The translations under genes and the position numbers were made by a program. Below the pieces are notes generated by a model. The model made no database searches. It was not told where the DNA came from and worked only from the letters and a program-made list of their open reading frames with translations. This document shows positions 49,510 through 55,498 of a DNA stretch of 55,498 nucleotides, piece after piece. Where the stretch lies: positions 1 to 55,498 of the forward strand of contig DVKH01000037.1 in assembly GCA_018716105.1 (NCBI GenBank), in the 5' to 3' direction. The DNA is from Candidatus Fimivivens faecavium. GTDB taxonomy: Bacteria > Bacillota > Clostridia > Oscillospirales > Ruminococcaceae. Position 1 is the stretch's first letter. Each line of letters starts with the position of its first letter.

Positions 49510-50886
49510 ATGGTATTTTCGAGCATCCTGTTTTTATTTCGCTTTATGCCGATCGCCTTTGCGGTCTATTATCTCACACCGAGAAAACAAAAAAACCTGG
49601 TTTTGCTGATTCTAAGCCTCATCTTCTATTCATGGGGCGAAGTGCGTTACTTCCCGATCATGATCGCCTCGATTTTGGTCGATTACACCGCGTCCCGCGG
49701 CATTGAAAGCCATCGGGGAGACCCAAAGGCCTGCAAGGCGTTTTTGCTAATGTCGGTGTTTTTTAACCTCGGAATGCTCGGTTTTTTCAAATACACCGAC
49801 TTTTTCATTGAGAACATCAATGCGCTGCTTGGAACTGGGATCCCGCTTGTCGGGCTCACCCTGCCGCTTGGGATCAGCTTTTATACCTTTCAAACCATGT
49901 CTTACACCATCGACGTCTACCGAGGGAAGGTGACGGCGGAGCAAAACCTCATCGATTTTGGCGCGTTTGTCGTGCTGTTCCCGCAGCTAATCGCCGGTCC
50001 AATTGTCCGCTACACCGACATCAACCGCGAACTGCGTGAGCGGAAGCTAGATCCCGGCCAGATCAACGACGGCGTCAAGCTCTTTCTCTTTGGCCTCGGG
50101 AGCAAGGTCCTGATTGCAAACAACATCGGCTCGCTCTGGACCGAGGTGGAGCAGATGGGCTTTGCCGGGATCTCGACGCCGCTTGCCTGGCTCGCGATCC
50201 TCGCCTATGCGTTTCAGATTTACTTCGATTTTTCGGGCTACTCGCTGATGGCGATCGGGCTGGGAAAGATGCTCGGCTTTGAGTTCCCAAAAAATTTTGA
50301 TTTTCCCTATATCTCGCGTTCGATGACCGAGTTCTGGCGGCGCTGGCATATGACGCTCGGATCCTGGATTCGGGAATACCTATATTTTCCGCTCGGAGGA
50401 AACCGGAAGGGGAAGGCGCGGAACATCCTGAATCTTCTGATCGTCTGGGCGGCGACCGGCTTCTGGCACGGGGCGGACTGGAACTTTATTATCTGGGGGC
50501 TTTACTTCTTTGTACTTCTGCTGATTGAAAAGCTGTTCCTTTTGCCAGTGCTGGAAAAACACCGGTGGCTCGCGGCAGCCTATCTGGCGTTTTTCCTAAG
50601 CCTGAGCTGGGTCATCTTCGCGATCACCGACCTTTCGGCGATGGGGGTCTATTTTACCCGGTTGTTTGCGTTTGAAGGCGGCGCCGACTGGATCTATTAC
50701 CTGCGCAATTACGCAGTGACCTTTTTGCTGGCCGGGGTGCTTGCGACGCCTGCGCTCAAGCCTGTTTACCAGCGCCTCGATCGGAACCGCGTGCTGAGCG
50801 TCCTGTTCTTTGGGGCGATTGCGTTCCTCTCGGTGGCCTATCTGGTTGATGCGAGTTACAACCCGTTTTTGTATTTCCGCTTTTAG
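49510..50886 (+). CDS. MBOAT family O-acyltransferase
   Basis: Polytopic membrane acyltransferase of 458 residues, DltB/AlgI/PatA type. It moves acyl (often acetyl) groups across the membrane to extracytoplasmic polysaccharide or peptidoglycan. Motifs: LPLGISFYTFQTMSYTIDVYRG (about 118-139), PQLIAGPIVRY, the first conserved WRRWHMTLGSWIREYLYFPLGG and the catalytic His in ATGFWHGADWNF. About ten to eleven membrane helices. RBS GGAGG 5 bases before ATG. The DHHW partner starts 12 bases later, the usual pairing for polysaccharide O-acetylation. Confidence 0.93.
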   Translation: MVFSSILFLFRFMPIAFAVYYLTPRKQKNLVLLILSLIFYSWGEVRYFPIMIASILVDYTASRGIESHRGDPKACKAFLLMSVFFNLGMLGFFKYTDFFIENINALLGTGIPLVGLTLPLGISFYTFQTMSYTIDVYRGKVTAEQNLIDFGAFVVLFPQLIAGPIVRYTDINRELRERKLDPGQINDGVKLFLFGLGSKVLIANNIGSLWTEVEQMGFAGISTPLAWLAILAYAFQIYFDFSGYSLMAIGLGKMLGFEFPKNFDFPYISRSMTEFWRRWHMTLGSWIREYLYFPLGGNRKGKARNILNLLIVWAATGFWHGADWNFIIWGLYFFVLLLIEKLFLLPVLEKHRWLAAAYLAFFLSLSWVIFAITDLSAMGVYFTRLFAFEGGADWIYYLRNYAVTFLLAGVLATPALKPVYQRLDRNRVLSVLFFGAIAFLSVAYLVDASYNPFLYFRF

Positions 50887-50898
50887 GAGGTGCGGCCG

Positions 50899-52032
50899 AT
50901 GAAAATCAATACGCTTGTGAAGTGGGTGAAAACCTATCCGGTCGCCTTTCTGTTTGCGCTGTTTCTGGCCAGCGGTTTTATCGCCGACAGCCTGACGCCG
51001 ACCAAAGCGTTTTCCGATCTTGAAAACCGCTATCTTCAGCAGTTTCCGAGGCTGACGCCGAACACGCTGTTAGACAATTCGTTTACACTCAAATATGAAA
51101 CCTATATCAACGATCAGTTTGTCCTTCGGGACGGCTGGATCACCCTCAAGTCGGTCGCGGAAGCGGGCCTTGGAAAGATTGAGAACAACGGCGTGGTCTA
51201 CGGTAAGGATCATTACCTGTTTGAAAAATACAAAACCTATGATCAGGAGCGTTTTCAGGCAAACCTTGGCTATCTCGAGGCGTTTGCAGAGCTTTATCCC
51301 GAAATTCCAAAGTCGCTGATGATCGTGCCGAGCGCCTATGAGATGCTATCCGAATTGGTTCCATACGGCCTTGAGAACGTCGCGCAGGCCCCGCTGATCG
51401 ACTCCATTTATCAGCGGATGGCGGAACACGGCTTCGAAAGCATCCCGCTGGATGCGGCTTTGAGCGGGGCGGAGGAACCCCAGCTCTATTACCGGACCGA
51501 TCACCACTGGACGACTCTGGGCGCATATCGCGCCTATCTGGCGCTCTGTGAGCGGCTTGGCCGCCCCGCGGTTTCGCTTGACGGCGCGGCGCGGCACGAA
51601 CAGGAAGGCTTTTACGGAACGCACTTCAGCAAAGCCAAGCTGTTCTCCGCCGCCCCGGATACCATCGTCTGGTATGACCTTCCGGTGGATTCGGTTGTGA
51701 TCGACGGGGAGGAGAAGGACGGACTCTACGATTTGTCAAAGCTGGCCGAGCGCGATAAATACGCGATGTTTCTCTATTCCAACAACGGCGTGACCGAGAT
51801 TGAAAACGCCGCCGCGCCGGAGGGAAGCATCCTGGTTGTGAAGGATTCCTATGCAAACAGCTTTGTCCCGTTCCTCGCCCAGAGCTACCGAAAGGTGATC
51901 GTGGTCGATCTGCGTTCCCTTGGCGAAAAGATTTCGGAACTCATCTCGCGGGAGCGGCCGGACAGGGTTCTATTCCTTTACAGTTTCCCCAATTTTGTCA
52001 GCGACGCCAATCTGCCCAAGCTGAAATACTGA
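50899..52032 (+). CDS. DHHW family protein (AlgX/AlgJ-like partner of MBOAT)
   Basis: 377 residues. One N-terminal membrane anchor (YPVAFLFALFLASGFIADSL), then an extracytoplasmic SGNH-like domain with the DHHW motif YRTDHHWTTLGAY (about 200) and the C-terminal Ser motif VVKDSYANSF, the block GDSF-like region (about 315). It probably receives acyl groups from the MBOAT protein and transfers them to a surface glycan. Start ATG 50899 with AGGAGG 8 bases upstream; the GTG at 50890 overlaps the ribosome site. Bidirectional terminator follows. Confidence 0.9.
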   Translation: MKINTLVKWVKTYPVAFLFALFLASGFIADSLTPTKAFSDLENRYLQQFPRLTPNTLLDNSFTLKYETYINDQFVLRDGWITLKSVAEAGLGKIENNGVVYGKDHYLFEKYKTYDQERFQANLGYLEAFAELYPEIPKSLMIVPSAYEMLSELVPYGLENVAQAPLIDSIYQRMAEHGFESIPLDAALSGAEEPQLYYRTDHHWTTLGAYRAYLALCERLGRPAVSLDGAARHEQEGFYGTHFSKAKLFSAAPDTIVWYDLPVDSVVIDGEEKDGLYDLSKLAERDKYAMFLYSNNGVTEIENAAAPEGSILVVKDSYANSFVPFLAQSYRKVIVVDLRSLGEKISELISRERPDRVLFLYSFPNFVSDANLPKLKY

Positions 52033-52088
52033 TTGAATAGAAGACGAATTTGAAAAATACCAGCGGCTTTCCAGCTTAAAGCCCAGTA

Positions 52089-52124
52089 AAAAGGCCCGCC
52101 ATGCACAGTCATGACGGGCCTTTT
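52089..52124. terminator. Bidirectional terminator
   Basis: Stem AAAAGGCCCG-x-CATG / CATG-x-CGGGCCTTTT with one mismatch, loop CACAGT or shorter. It sits exactly between the converging DHHW and membrane-protein genes. Confidence 0.85.
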
Positions 52125-52652
52125 CTATTTTTTCATCAAAAACTTTTTGCGGAACCAGTGCCGGTATAACAGCGTCAGATTCCTGCAGGCGGTCTCATAG
52201 ATCACGAAGATGATGTTCCCGATTCCAAGAACGGCCCAAGCCATTGCCACGCCGCCGAATTCCTCCAGAAGCTGCGTAAGGCCGAACAGATGGATTAAAA
52301 GCCAGTAGGAGAGGATCATTGAGGCGTTGAAAACAGCGGTTTTAAGGAGCCAGCGCAGTAGATTGTTTCGAAGCGATTCGAGCGAAAGCCTGAACACCGG
52401 ATAGTAGCCAAAGAAAAAGATGAACATCAGCGCGGCCTCCCGGTCGGGGACCATGATAAACGCCAGAAGGGAAACCGATGTATAAACCACATACGCCGGC
52501 CGCGTCCCGATTTCGACCGCGGCTGGAATCAGAAACGCTCCCGCTACAGCGGGCAGGGCGTAGGTCGCGAATGGGATGACCCCTGAAAGGAGCATCGCCA
52601 GCAGGCAGAGAGCGGAAGAAAGGCCGCCCACGGCCACCTGTGTGCTTTTCAA
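52125..52652 (-). CDS. Hypothetical membrane protein of the DUF5685/J-domain unit
   Basis: About 175 residues with five to six hydrophobic helices (LSSALCLLAMLLSGVIPFAT; LPAVAGAFLIPAAVEIG; YVVYTSVSLLAFIMVP; ALMFIFFFGYYPVF; ASMILSYWLLIHLFGL; AWAVLGIGNIIFVIYE) and a basic tail (RHWFRKKFLMKK). The pattern loosely resembles small multi-pass proteins annotated as hypothetical next to J-domain genes. Start is uncertain: TTG 52652 (AAAGGG about 11 bases upstream) lies just after the J-domain stop; the frame is also open further into that gene. Third gene of a compact minus-strand unit. Confidence 0.7.
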   Translation of the reverse strand: MKSTQVAVGGLSSALCLLAMLLSGVIPFATYALPAVAGAFLIPAAVEIGTRPAYVVYTSVSLLAFIMVPDREAALMFIFFFGYYPVFRLSLESLRNNLLRWLLKTAVFNASMILSYWLLIHLFGLTQLLEEFGGVAMAWAVLGIGNIIFVIYETACRNLTLLYRHWFRKKFLMKK

Positions 52653-52684
52653 ATCTTTCGCATCCCTTTCCCTACGGTTGTCTT

Positions 52685-53305
52685 TTAAAAATTGCCGGTA
52701 CAGCACCGGCAGACGTTGCAGGTGCAGTTTGCGCAGCAGAGCGCCGAACACAGGCTGCAGGGACCGCAGGTGGAGTATCCCTGCGAATAGACGCTCCCCC
52801 GAAACTGGCGCTGTGCGTTTAGGCGGTCCAGCGTGGTCCGGTATTCAAAGTTCTGCGGGTTCATCCGGACGGCGTTCTGAAAGTACTGCATCGAATCCTC
52901 GAGAAAACCGCGCGAATAGAGGACGTTGCCTTTCAGAAAGTTCCATTCCGCGTCGCGGGATGGGAAGGGGATCCCGTCAAGCAGTTCTTCCGCCTCTGAA
53001 ATCCGCCCCATCGAGACGAGGCGGCGGATGTCGGAAAGCGCCCCGGACGGCTGGCGGGAAAAGCCCGAGTATCCGCCGTATCCGGCTGCGTCCTGCCGGG
53101 CGGCGCCGGTTCCATTGCGGCGTTCCATCTGAATCCGGTCGTAGGCGTCGTTGATCTCGGCCATTTTTTCGGACGCGAGATCTGCGAGCGGCGTGTTGGC
53201 GTAGTTGTCCGGGTGATATTTCTTCGCGAGTTCGCGGTAAGCCTGTTTGATCTCTTCATCGGAAGCATTCGGCGCGACGCCGAGAACCCTATATGGATTC
53301 TGCAT
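52685..53305 (-). CDS. J-domain protein with cysteine-rich tail
   Basis: 206 residues. N-terminal J domain (about 1-60; NPYRVLGVAPNASDEEIKQA, AKKYHPDNYA with the HPD motif, INDAYDRIQ), a linker rich in G/S/R, a TPR-like helical region (about 100-170; ISEAEELLDGIPFPSRDAEW, GFLEDSMQYFQNAVRMNPQ), and a tail with ten cysteines in the last 29 residues (pattern C-x2-C-x2-C-x3-CC-x2-C-x-C-x2-C-x-CC). It should recruit DnaK; the tail suggests metal binding or thiol chemistry. Start ATG 53305 has GGAGG 8 bases upstream. Overlaps DUF5685 by 17 bases. Confidence 0.88.
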   Translation of the reverse strand: MQNPYRVLGVAPNASDEEIKQAYRELAKKYHPDNYANTPLADLASEKMAEINDAYDRIQMERRNGTGAARQDAAGYGGYSGFSRQPSGALSDIRRLVSMGRISEAEELLDGIPFPSRDAEWNFLKGNVLYSRGFLEDSMQYFQNAVRMNPQNFEYRTTLDRLNAQRQFRGSVYSQGYSTCGPCSLCSALCCANCTCNVCRCCTGNF

Positions 53306-54152
53306 CGGGTTTCCCTCCTTTCCTCCCGGATTGGGCGCCGGCGCAGAGGCGCACGGCCCGGTCAATCAGCCCTTCGAAAATGATATTGTCCAGAATCGGC
53401 TGGAAAACACGGGGTTCCAGAAGGCAATAAGCCTTGCAGACCTCGTTGATTGTGACCGAGAGCAGTTCGGAAAAACGCTCCGGCGAATATTGAAACAGGG
53501 GGTTGAAACCGCCCCTTTTCCGGTCTTCTTCGAGATCGTCCACCGCATCGCAGAGGTAAACAAAACGGCCCAGCATGGCGCCGAGACGGTTTAAAATCCG
53601 CTGTTTCTTGGCGTCTTCGCTCATCAGGGCGAACAGTTCGCCGAGCGCCGCGGCGGATGGATAACAGCACTCGTCAAGCGTCGGCGACGCGCTGTTTTCC
53701 ACCGCCCGCTGCCGCTCCATCGCGGAGGAGACGATCTCCATCGCTTTCGGCCGGCGGAGTCCGGCCCGTTTTGCCGCCGGCGCCGTCAAAAGGCGTGCCA
53801 TTCTCCATTTTGCCCGGGCGGCGGAGGAATCATCCTCAATGTTGTCGACGCATTTGAAGTCCAGCATAATCATGGCGACGTCGCTGCAGAACGAAAGCGC
53901 CTCGCAGTCCGAAAGATGCGGCTGCTTTCGAACCGGCTGATAGGGGCAGCGCGCGGGAACAAACGAAACCCCGTCGTCGTTGACTGCCGCAAAAAGCATA
54001 GCCGCGAAGGTAAAATCATAGCTTAGAGTAAAACGGGCGAGCGGCCCGAAGTCGGAGGAGAGCTTTCGGCACATTCCGCAGTAAACGCCTTTGTAGCAGT
54101 CGAGTTCGGAAACCCGAAGGTTCGCTTCCACTGGCCGAATATAGCCGAACAA
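53289..54152 (-). CDS. DUF5685 family protein
   Basis: 287 residues, predicted all-alpha. N-terminal FGYIRPVEANLRVSELDCY and cysteine cluster C19-x5-C25-x2-C28 (CYKGVYCGMC), a further Cys in ARCPYQP (69), and an acidic motif LCDAVDDLEEDRKRGGFNP (about 230), which recalls Asp-rich sites of isoprenoid-synthase-fold proteins. DUF5685 has no established function that I know of. I start it at TTG 54152 (AGGAG 8 bases upstream, giving MFGYIRP, the usual family start). First gene of a three-gene unit; the stop lies inside the J-domain gene. Confidence 0.85.
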   Translation of the reverse strand: MFGYIRPVEANLRVSELDCYKGVYCGMCRKLSSDFGPLARFTLSYDFTFAAMLFAAVNDDGVSFVPARCPYQPVRKQPHLSDCEALSFCSDVAMIMLDFKCVDNIEDDSSAARAKWRMARLLTAPAAKRAGLRRPKAMEIVSSAMERQRAVENSASPTLDECCYPSAAALGELFALMSEDAKKQRILNRLGAMLGRFVYLCDAVDDLEEDRKRGGFNPLFQYSPERFSELLSVTINEVCKAYCLLEPRVFQPILDNIIFEGLIDRAVRLCAGAQSGRKGGKPDAESI

Positions 54153-54234
54153 TCGCGCAGCTCCTTTCACCGTTTGCATCGTTCCTAATTTTATCTCATC
54201 ATTTTGCCATGATCATCAATATTTTGTGAACACG

Positions 54235-54299
54235 CGGCTTTCAATCGTGTTATTTCGCCCATTTTGGCGCGAAAACCGATCGAAAGCCGGGTGACGGAG
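54235..54299 (+). promoter_or_regulatory. Hairpin leader before mntP
   Basis: Nested inverted repeats: outer CGGCTTTC-x-ATCG / CGAT-x-GAAAGCCG, inner TTTCGC / GCGAAA. It does not show the yybP-ykoY manganese riboswitch core, so its role is unclear. Confidence 0.35.
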
Positions 54300-54304
54300 G
54301 AAAT

Positions 54305-54868
54305 ATGGATCTGTTTTCGCTTCTTATCCTTGCGCTCGCCCTTTCGATGGACGCATTCGCGGTCGCGGTCAGCCGGGGCGTTTCGAGCCGGCGGCGGCGC
54401 GGGAGGGACTGCTTCTACACCGCTCTGGCCTTCGGCGGCGCGCAGGCCCTGATGCCGGCGGCCGGGTTCTGTTTCGGCGAATGGCTCGCCAATGACCTGA
54501 TCAAATCGGGCGGCGAGGCGGTTGCGGCGGGGATTCTGGCTCTCCTGGGCGTCAAGATGGTTTTTGAGGCGCTGACCGAAAAGGGGAACGGCGGTCTGGC
54601 CGACGCCAGCCGTGCGAGCGGCGCGAGAATCCTCGGGCTGCAGGCCCTTGCAACCAGCATCGATGCCCTTGCGGTCGGCATCGGCCTTTGCAGCGTCAGC
54701 GGCCAGATTGTTTTCCCCGCGCTGGTTATCGGCTCCGTCACCTTCCTGGTCTGCTGCACCGGTTTCCTGCTTGGGAAAGGCATTCAGGGCGCAAACGGGC
54801 AGAGGGCCGAGCTGATCGGCGGCGTGGTCCTGATCCTTCTCGCCGTCAAGACCTTGTTTCATGGCTGA
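54305..54868 (+). CDS. mntP: Manganese efflux pump MntP family
   Basis: 187-residue inner-membrane protein with six predicted helices in two homologous halves. Family motifs ALALSMDAFAVAVSRG (Asp in helix 1, about residue 16) and LATSIDALAVGIGL (Asp in helix 4, about 120), and FGGAQALMPAAGF. It exports Mn2+ in other bacteria. RBS GGAGG 7 bases before ATG. Single gene, ends before a bidirectional terminator. Confidence 0.9.
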   Translation: MDLFSLLILALALSMDAFAVAVSRGVSSRRRRGRDCFYTALAFGGAQALMPAAGFCFGEWLANDLIKSGGEAVAAGILALLGVKMVFEALTEKGNGGLADASRASGARILGLQALATSIDALAVGIGLCSVSGQIVFPALVIGSVTFLVCCTGFLLGKGIQGANGQRAELIGGVVLILLAVKTLFHG

Positions 54869-54957
54869 AACCGTTTGGGGTTTGGCCGGGTTGCGATATC
54901 GGCAACGGGCGCTTTCAATTGAGATAAACAGCGGGCGAAAGTCAGGCCGCGGCGGAA

Positions 54958-54995
54958 AAAACCGGATGCAGTTTTTTAAAACTGCATCCGGTTTT
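54958..54995. terminator. Bidirectional terminator mntP / amidase
   Basis: Perfect 18-bp arms (54958-54975 / 54978-54995) with T runs at both outer ends. It serves the converging mntP and amidase genes. Confidence 0.88.
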
Positions 54996-54997
54996 GC

Positions 54998-55498
54998 TTA
55001 TTCGAGAAGGTCCATTACCGCAGACGAGATTGCGCAGGCAGTTTTGTAGATTTCTACCGGATCGCAGACCCGCTCGTATTCCCAAGGGCTTGGGACAAAG
55101 CCGATCTCCGCGAGAATCGAAGGGATGTACCTCATCCGCGTGACGGTGTAGTAGGACTCAAAATCACCGCGGTATCCACGCCCGGCGTTGGTCGCGCTGA
55201 TCCGCGTCGCCACCGCGGAGGCGAGCGCCTCGCCGTTCGGGAAGTGGTAGTAGGCCTCGACGCCGTTCGAGCGGTTTCCGTCCGAGGCTTCGGCGACGCT
55301 GTTGTGATGGAGCGCGATGAACAGATCGGGCATTACCTCTTCGGTTTTCTCCATCCGGTCATAGAGCGAGACAGTGTCGCCGGAGCCGCGGGTCAGAGCG
55401 ACCGTCGCGCCGAGCTGTTCGAGCCGCATCTTCAGCATCTGGGCGTTTGCGAAGTTCAGTTCCGCTTCGGTCGGCCCGTCGAGCTGAAGGACGCCGAG
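54998..55498 (-). CDS. N-acetylmuramoyl-L-alanine amidase (partial)
   Basis: Zinc amidase (Amidase_3) that cleaves the MurNAc-L-Ala bond. The frame is open to the window edge, so the N terminus (first zinc ligands, DPGHGG region) lies beyond it. Visible: LNFANAQMLKMRLEQLGATVALTR, VSLYDRMEKTEEVMPDLFIALHHNSV with a zinc His, GVEAYYHFPNGEALA and the catalytic Glu in IPSILAEIGFVPSPWEYE. No SPOR or other binding domain in the visible C terminus. Resembles CwlD/CwlC-type spore or cell-wall amidases. Confidence 0.9.
   Translation of the reverse strand, partial: LGVLQLDGPTEAELNFANAQMLKMRLEQLGATVALTRGSGDTVSLYDRMEKTEEVMPDLFIALHHNSVAEASDGNRSNGVEAYYHFPNGEALASAVATRISATNAGRGYRGDFESYYTVTRMRYIPSILAEIGFVPSPWEYERVCDPVEIYKTACAISSAVMDLLE

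Noticed and set aside
54180-54304. yybP-ykoY manganese riboswitch before mntP
   Set aside because: The leader folds into a hairpin, but the conserved core (GGGGAGUAG-type and CCGUCAACA-type segments) is absent.

Overview
The window is a single stretch of a Gram-positive-type chromosome with GC-rich coding regions. It most resembles an anaerobic member of the Clostridia (Oscillospiraceae/Ruminococcaceae-like). Evidence for this: Firmicutes-style Shine-Dalgarno sites (AGGAGG), many TTG/GTG starts, near-consensus sigma-A promoters (TTGACA-17-TATAAT), a T-box leader, a glmS ribozyme, a clostridial IspH-ribosomal protein S1 fusion, SpoVG, YlxM, a monomeric [FeFe] hydrogenase and a Bacillus-type LexA box at recA. 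The gene order is mostly core housekeeping, with no phage, transposon or CRISPR array seen.

Layout. 1-4.2 kb: recG, a GNAT acetyltransferase and tRNA-Lys on the minus strand. 4.3-8.8 kb: a YfhO-type membrane protein divergent from recA-recX. 8.9-15.6 kb: rimO-pgsA, a cysteine T-box controlling cysS, mtnN, a Nudix hydrolase and a UDP-sugar dehydrogenase. 15.6-16.4 kb: tRNA-Gly, -Arg, -His and -Gln. 16.7-20.7 kb: a PAS-GGDEF protein, a GT2-TPR glycosyltransferase and an NhaC-type antiporter. 20.8-25.7 kb: a DUF4177 protein, then a nucleoside salvage cluster (deaminase, purine nucleoside phosphorylase, MtnA isomerase, class II aldolase) and a UPF0340 protein. 25.7-29.5 kb: ylxM-ffh-rpsP-khpA-rimM-trmD. 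30-34.2 kb: HPr, uvrC, rsmD-coaD-coiled-coil protein and DUF378. 34.5-39.2 kb (minus): a FadR-type GntR regulator, glmS with its ribozyme, and murC. 39.5-42.6 kb: spoVG, an unknown gene, a degenerate NuoE-like protein and a putative group B [FeFe] hydrogenase. 42.9-48.6 kb: a long structured leader, an RpiR regulator, a BaiN/HI0933 flavoprotein, cmk, plsC and ispH-rpsA. 48.8-52 kb: a DUF4358 lipoprotein, then an MBOAT acyltransferase with a DHHW partner. 52.1-54.2 kb (minus): DUF5685, a J-domain protein with a cysteine-rich tail, and a membrane protein. 54.3-55.5 kb: mntP and a truncated cell-wall amidase.

Functional themes. The deaminase-PNP-MtnA-aldolase set looks like a complete route taking methylthioadenosine, and perhaps 5'-deoxyadenosine or S-adenosylhomocysteine, to a base plus dihydroxyacetone phosphate and an aldehyde. 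A separate nucleosidase (mtnN) lies elsewhere in the window. Cell-wall supply is concentrated in glmS, murC, the amidase, the YfhO protein and the MBOAT/DHHW pair. The least understood parts are the DUF5685/J-domain/membrane module, the hydrogenase with its degenerate partner, and the multi-hairpin leader before the RpiR gene.

Limits: all calls come from reading motifs and layout. No database search, folding program or codon statistics were run. Several starts were moved from the longest open frame to the best ribosome-binding site, and each such choice is stated.
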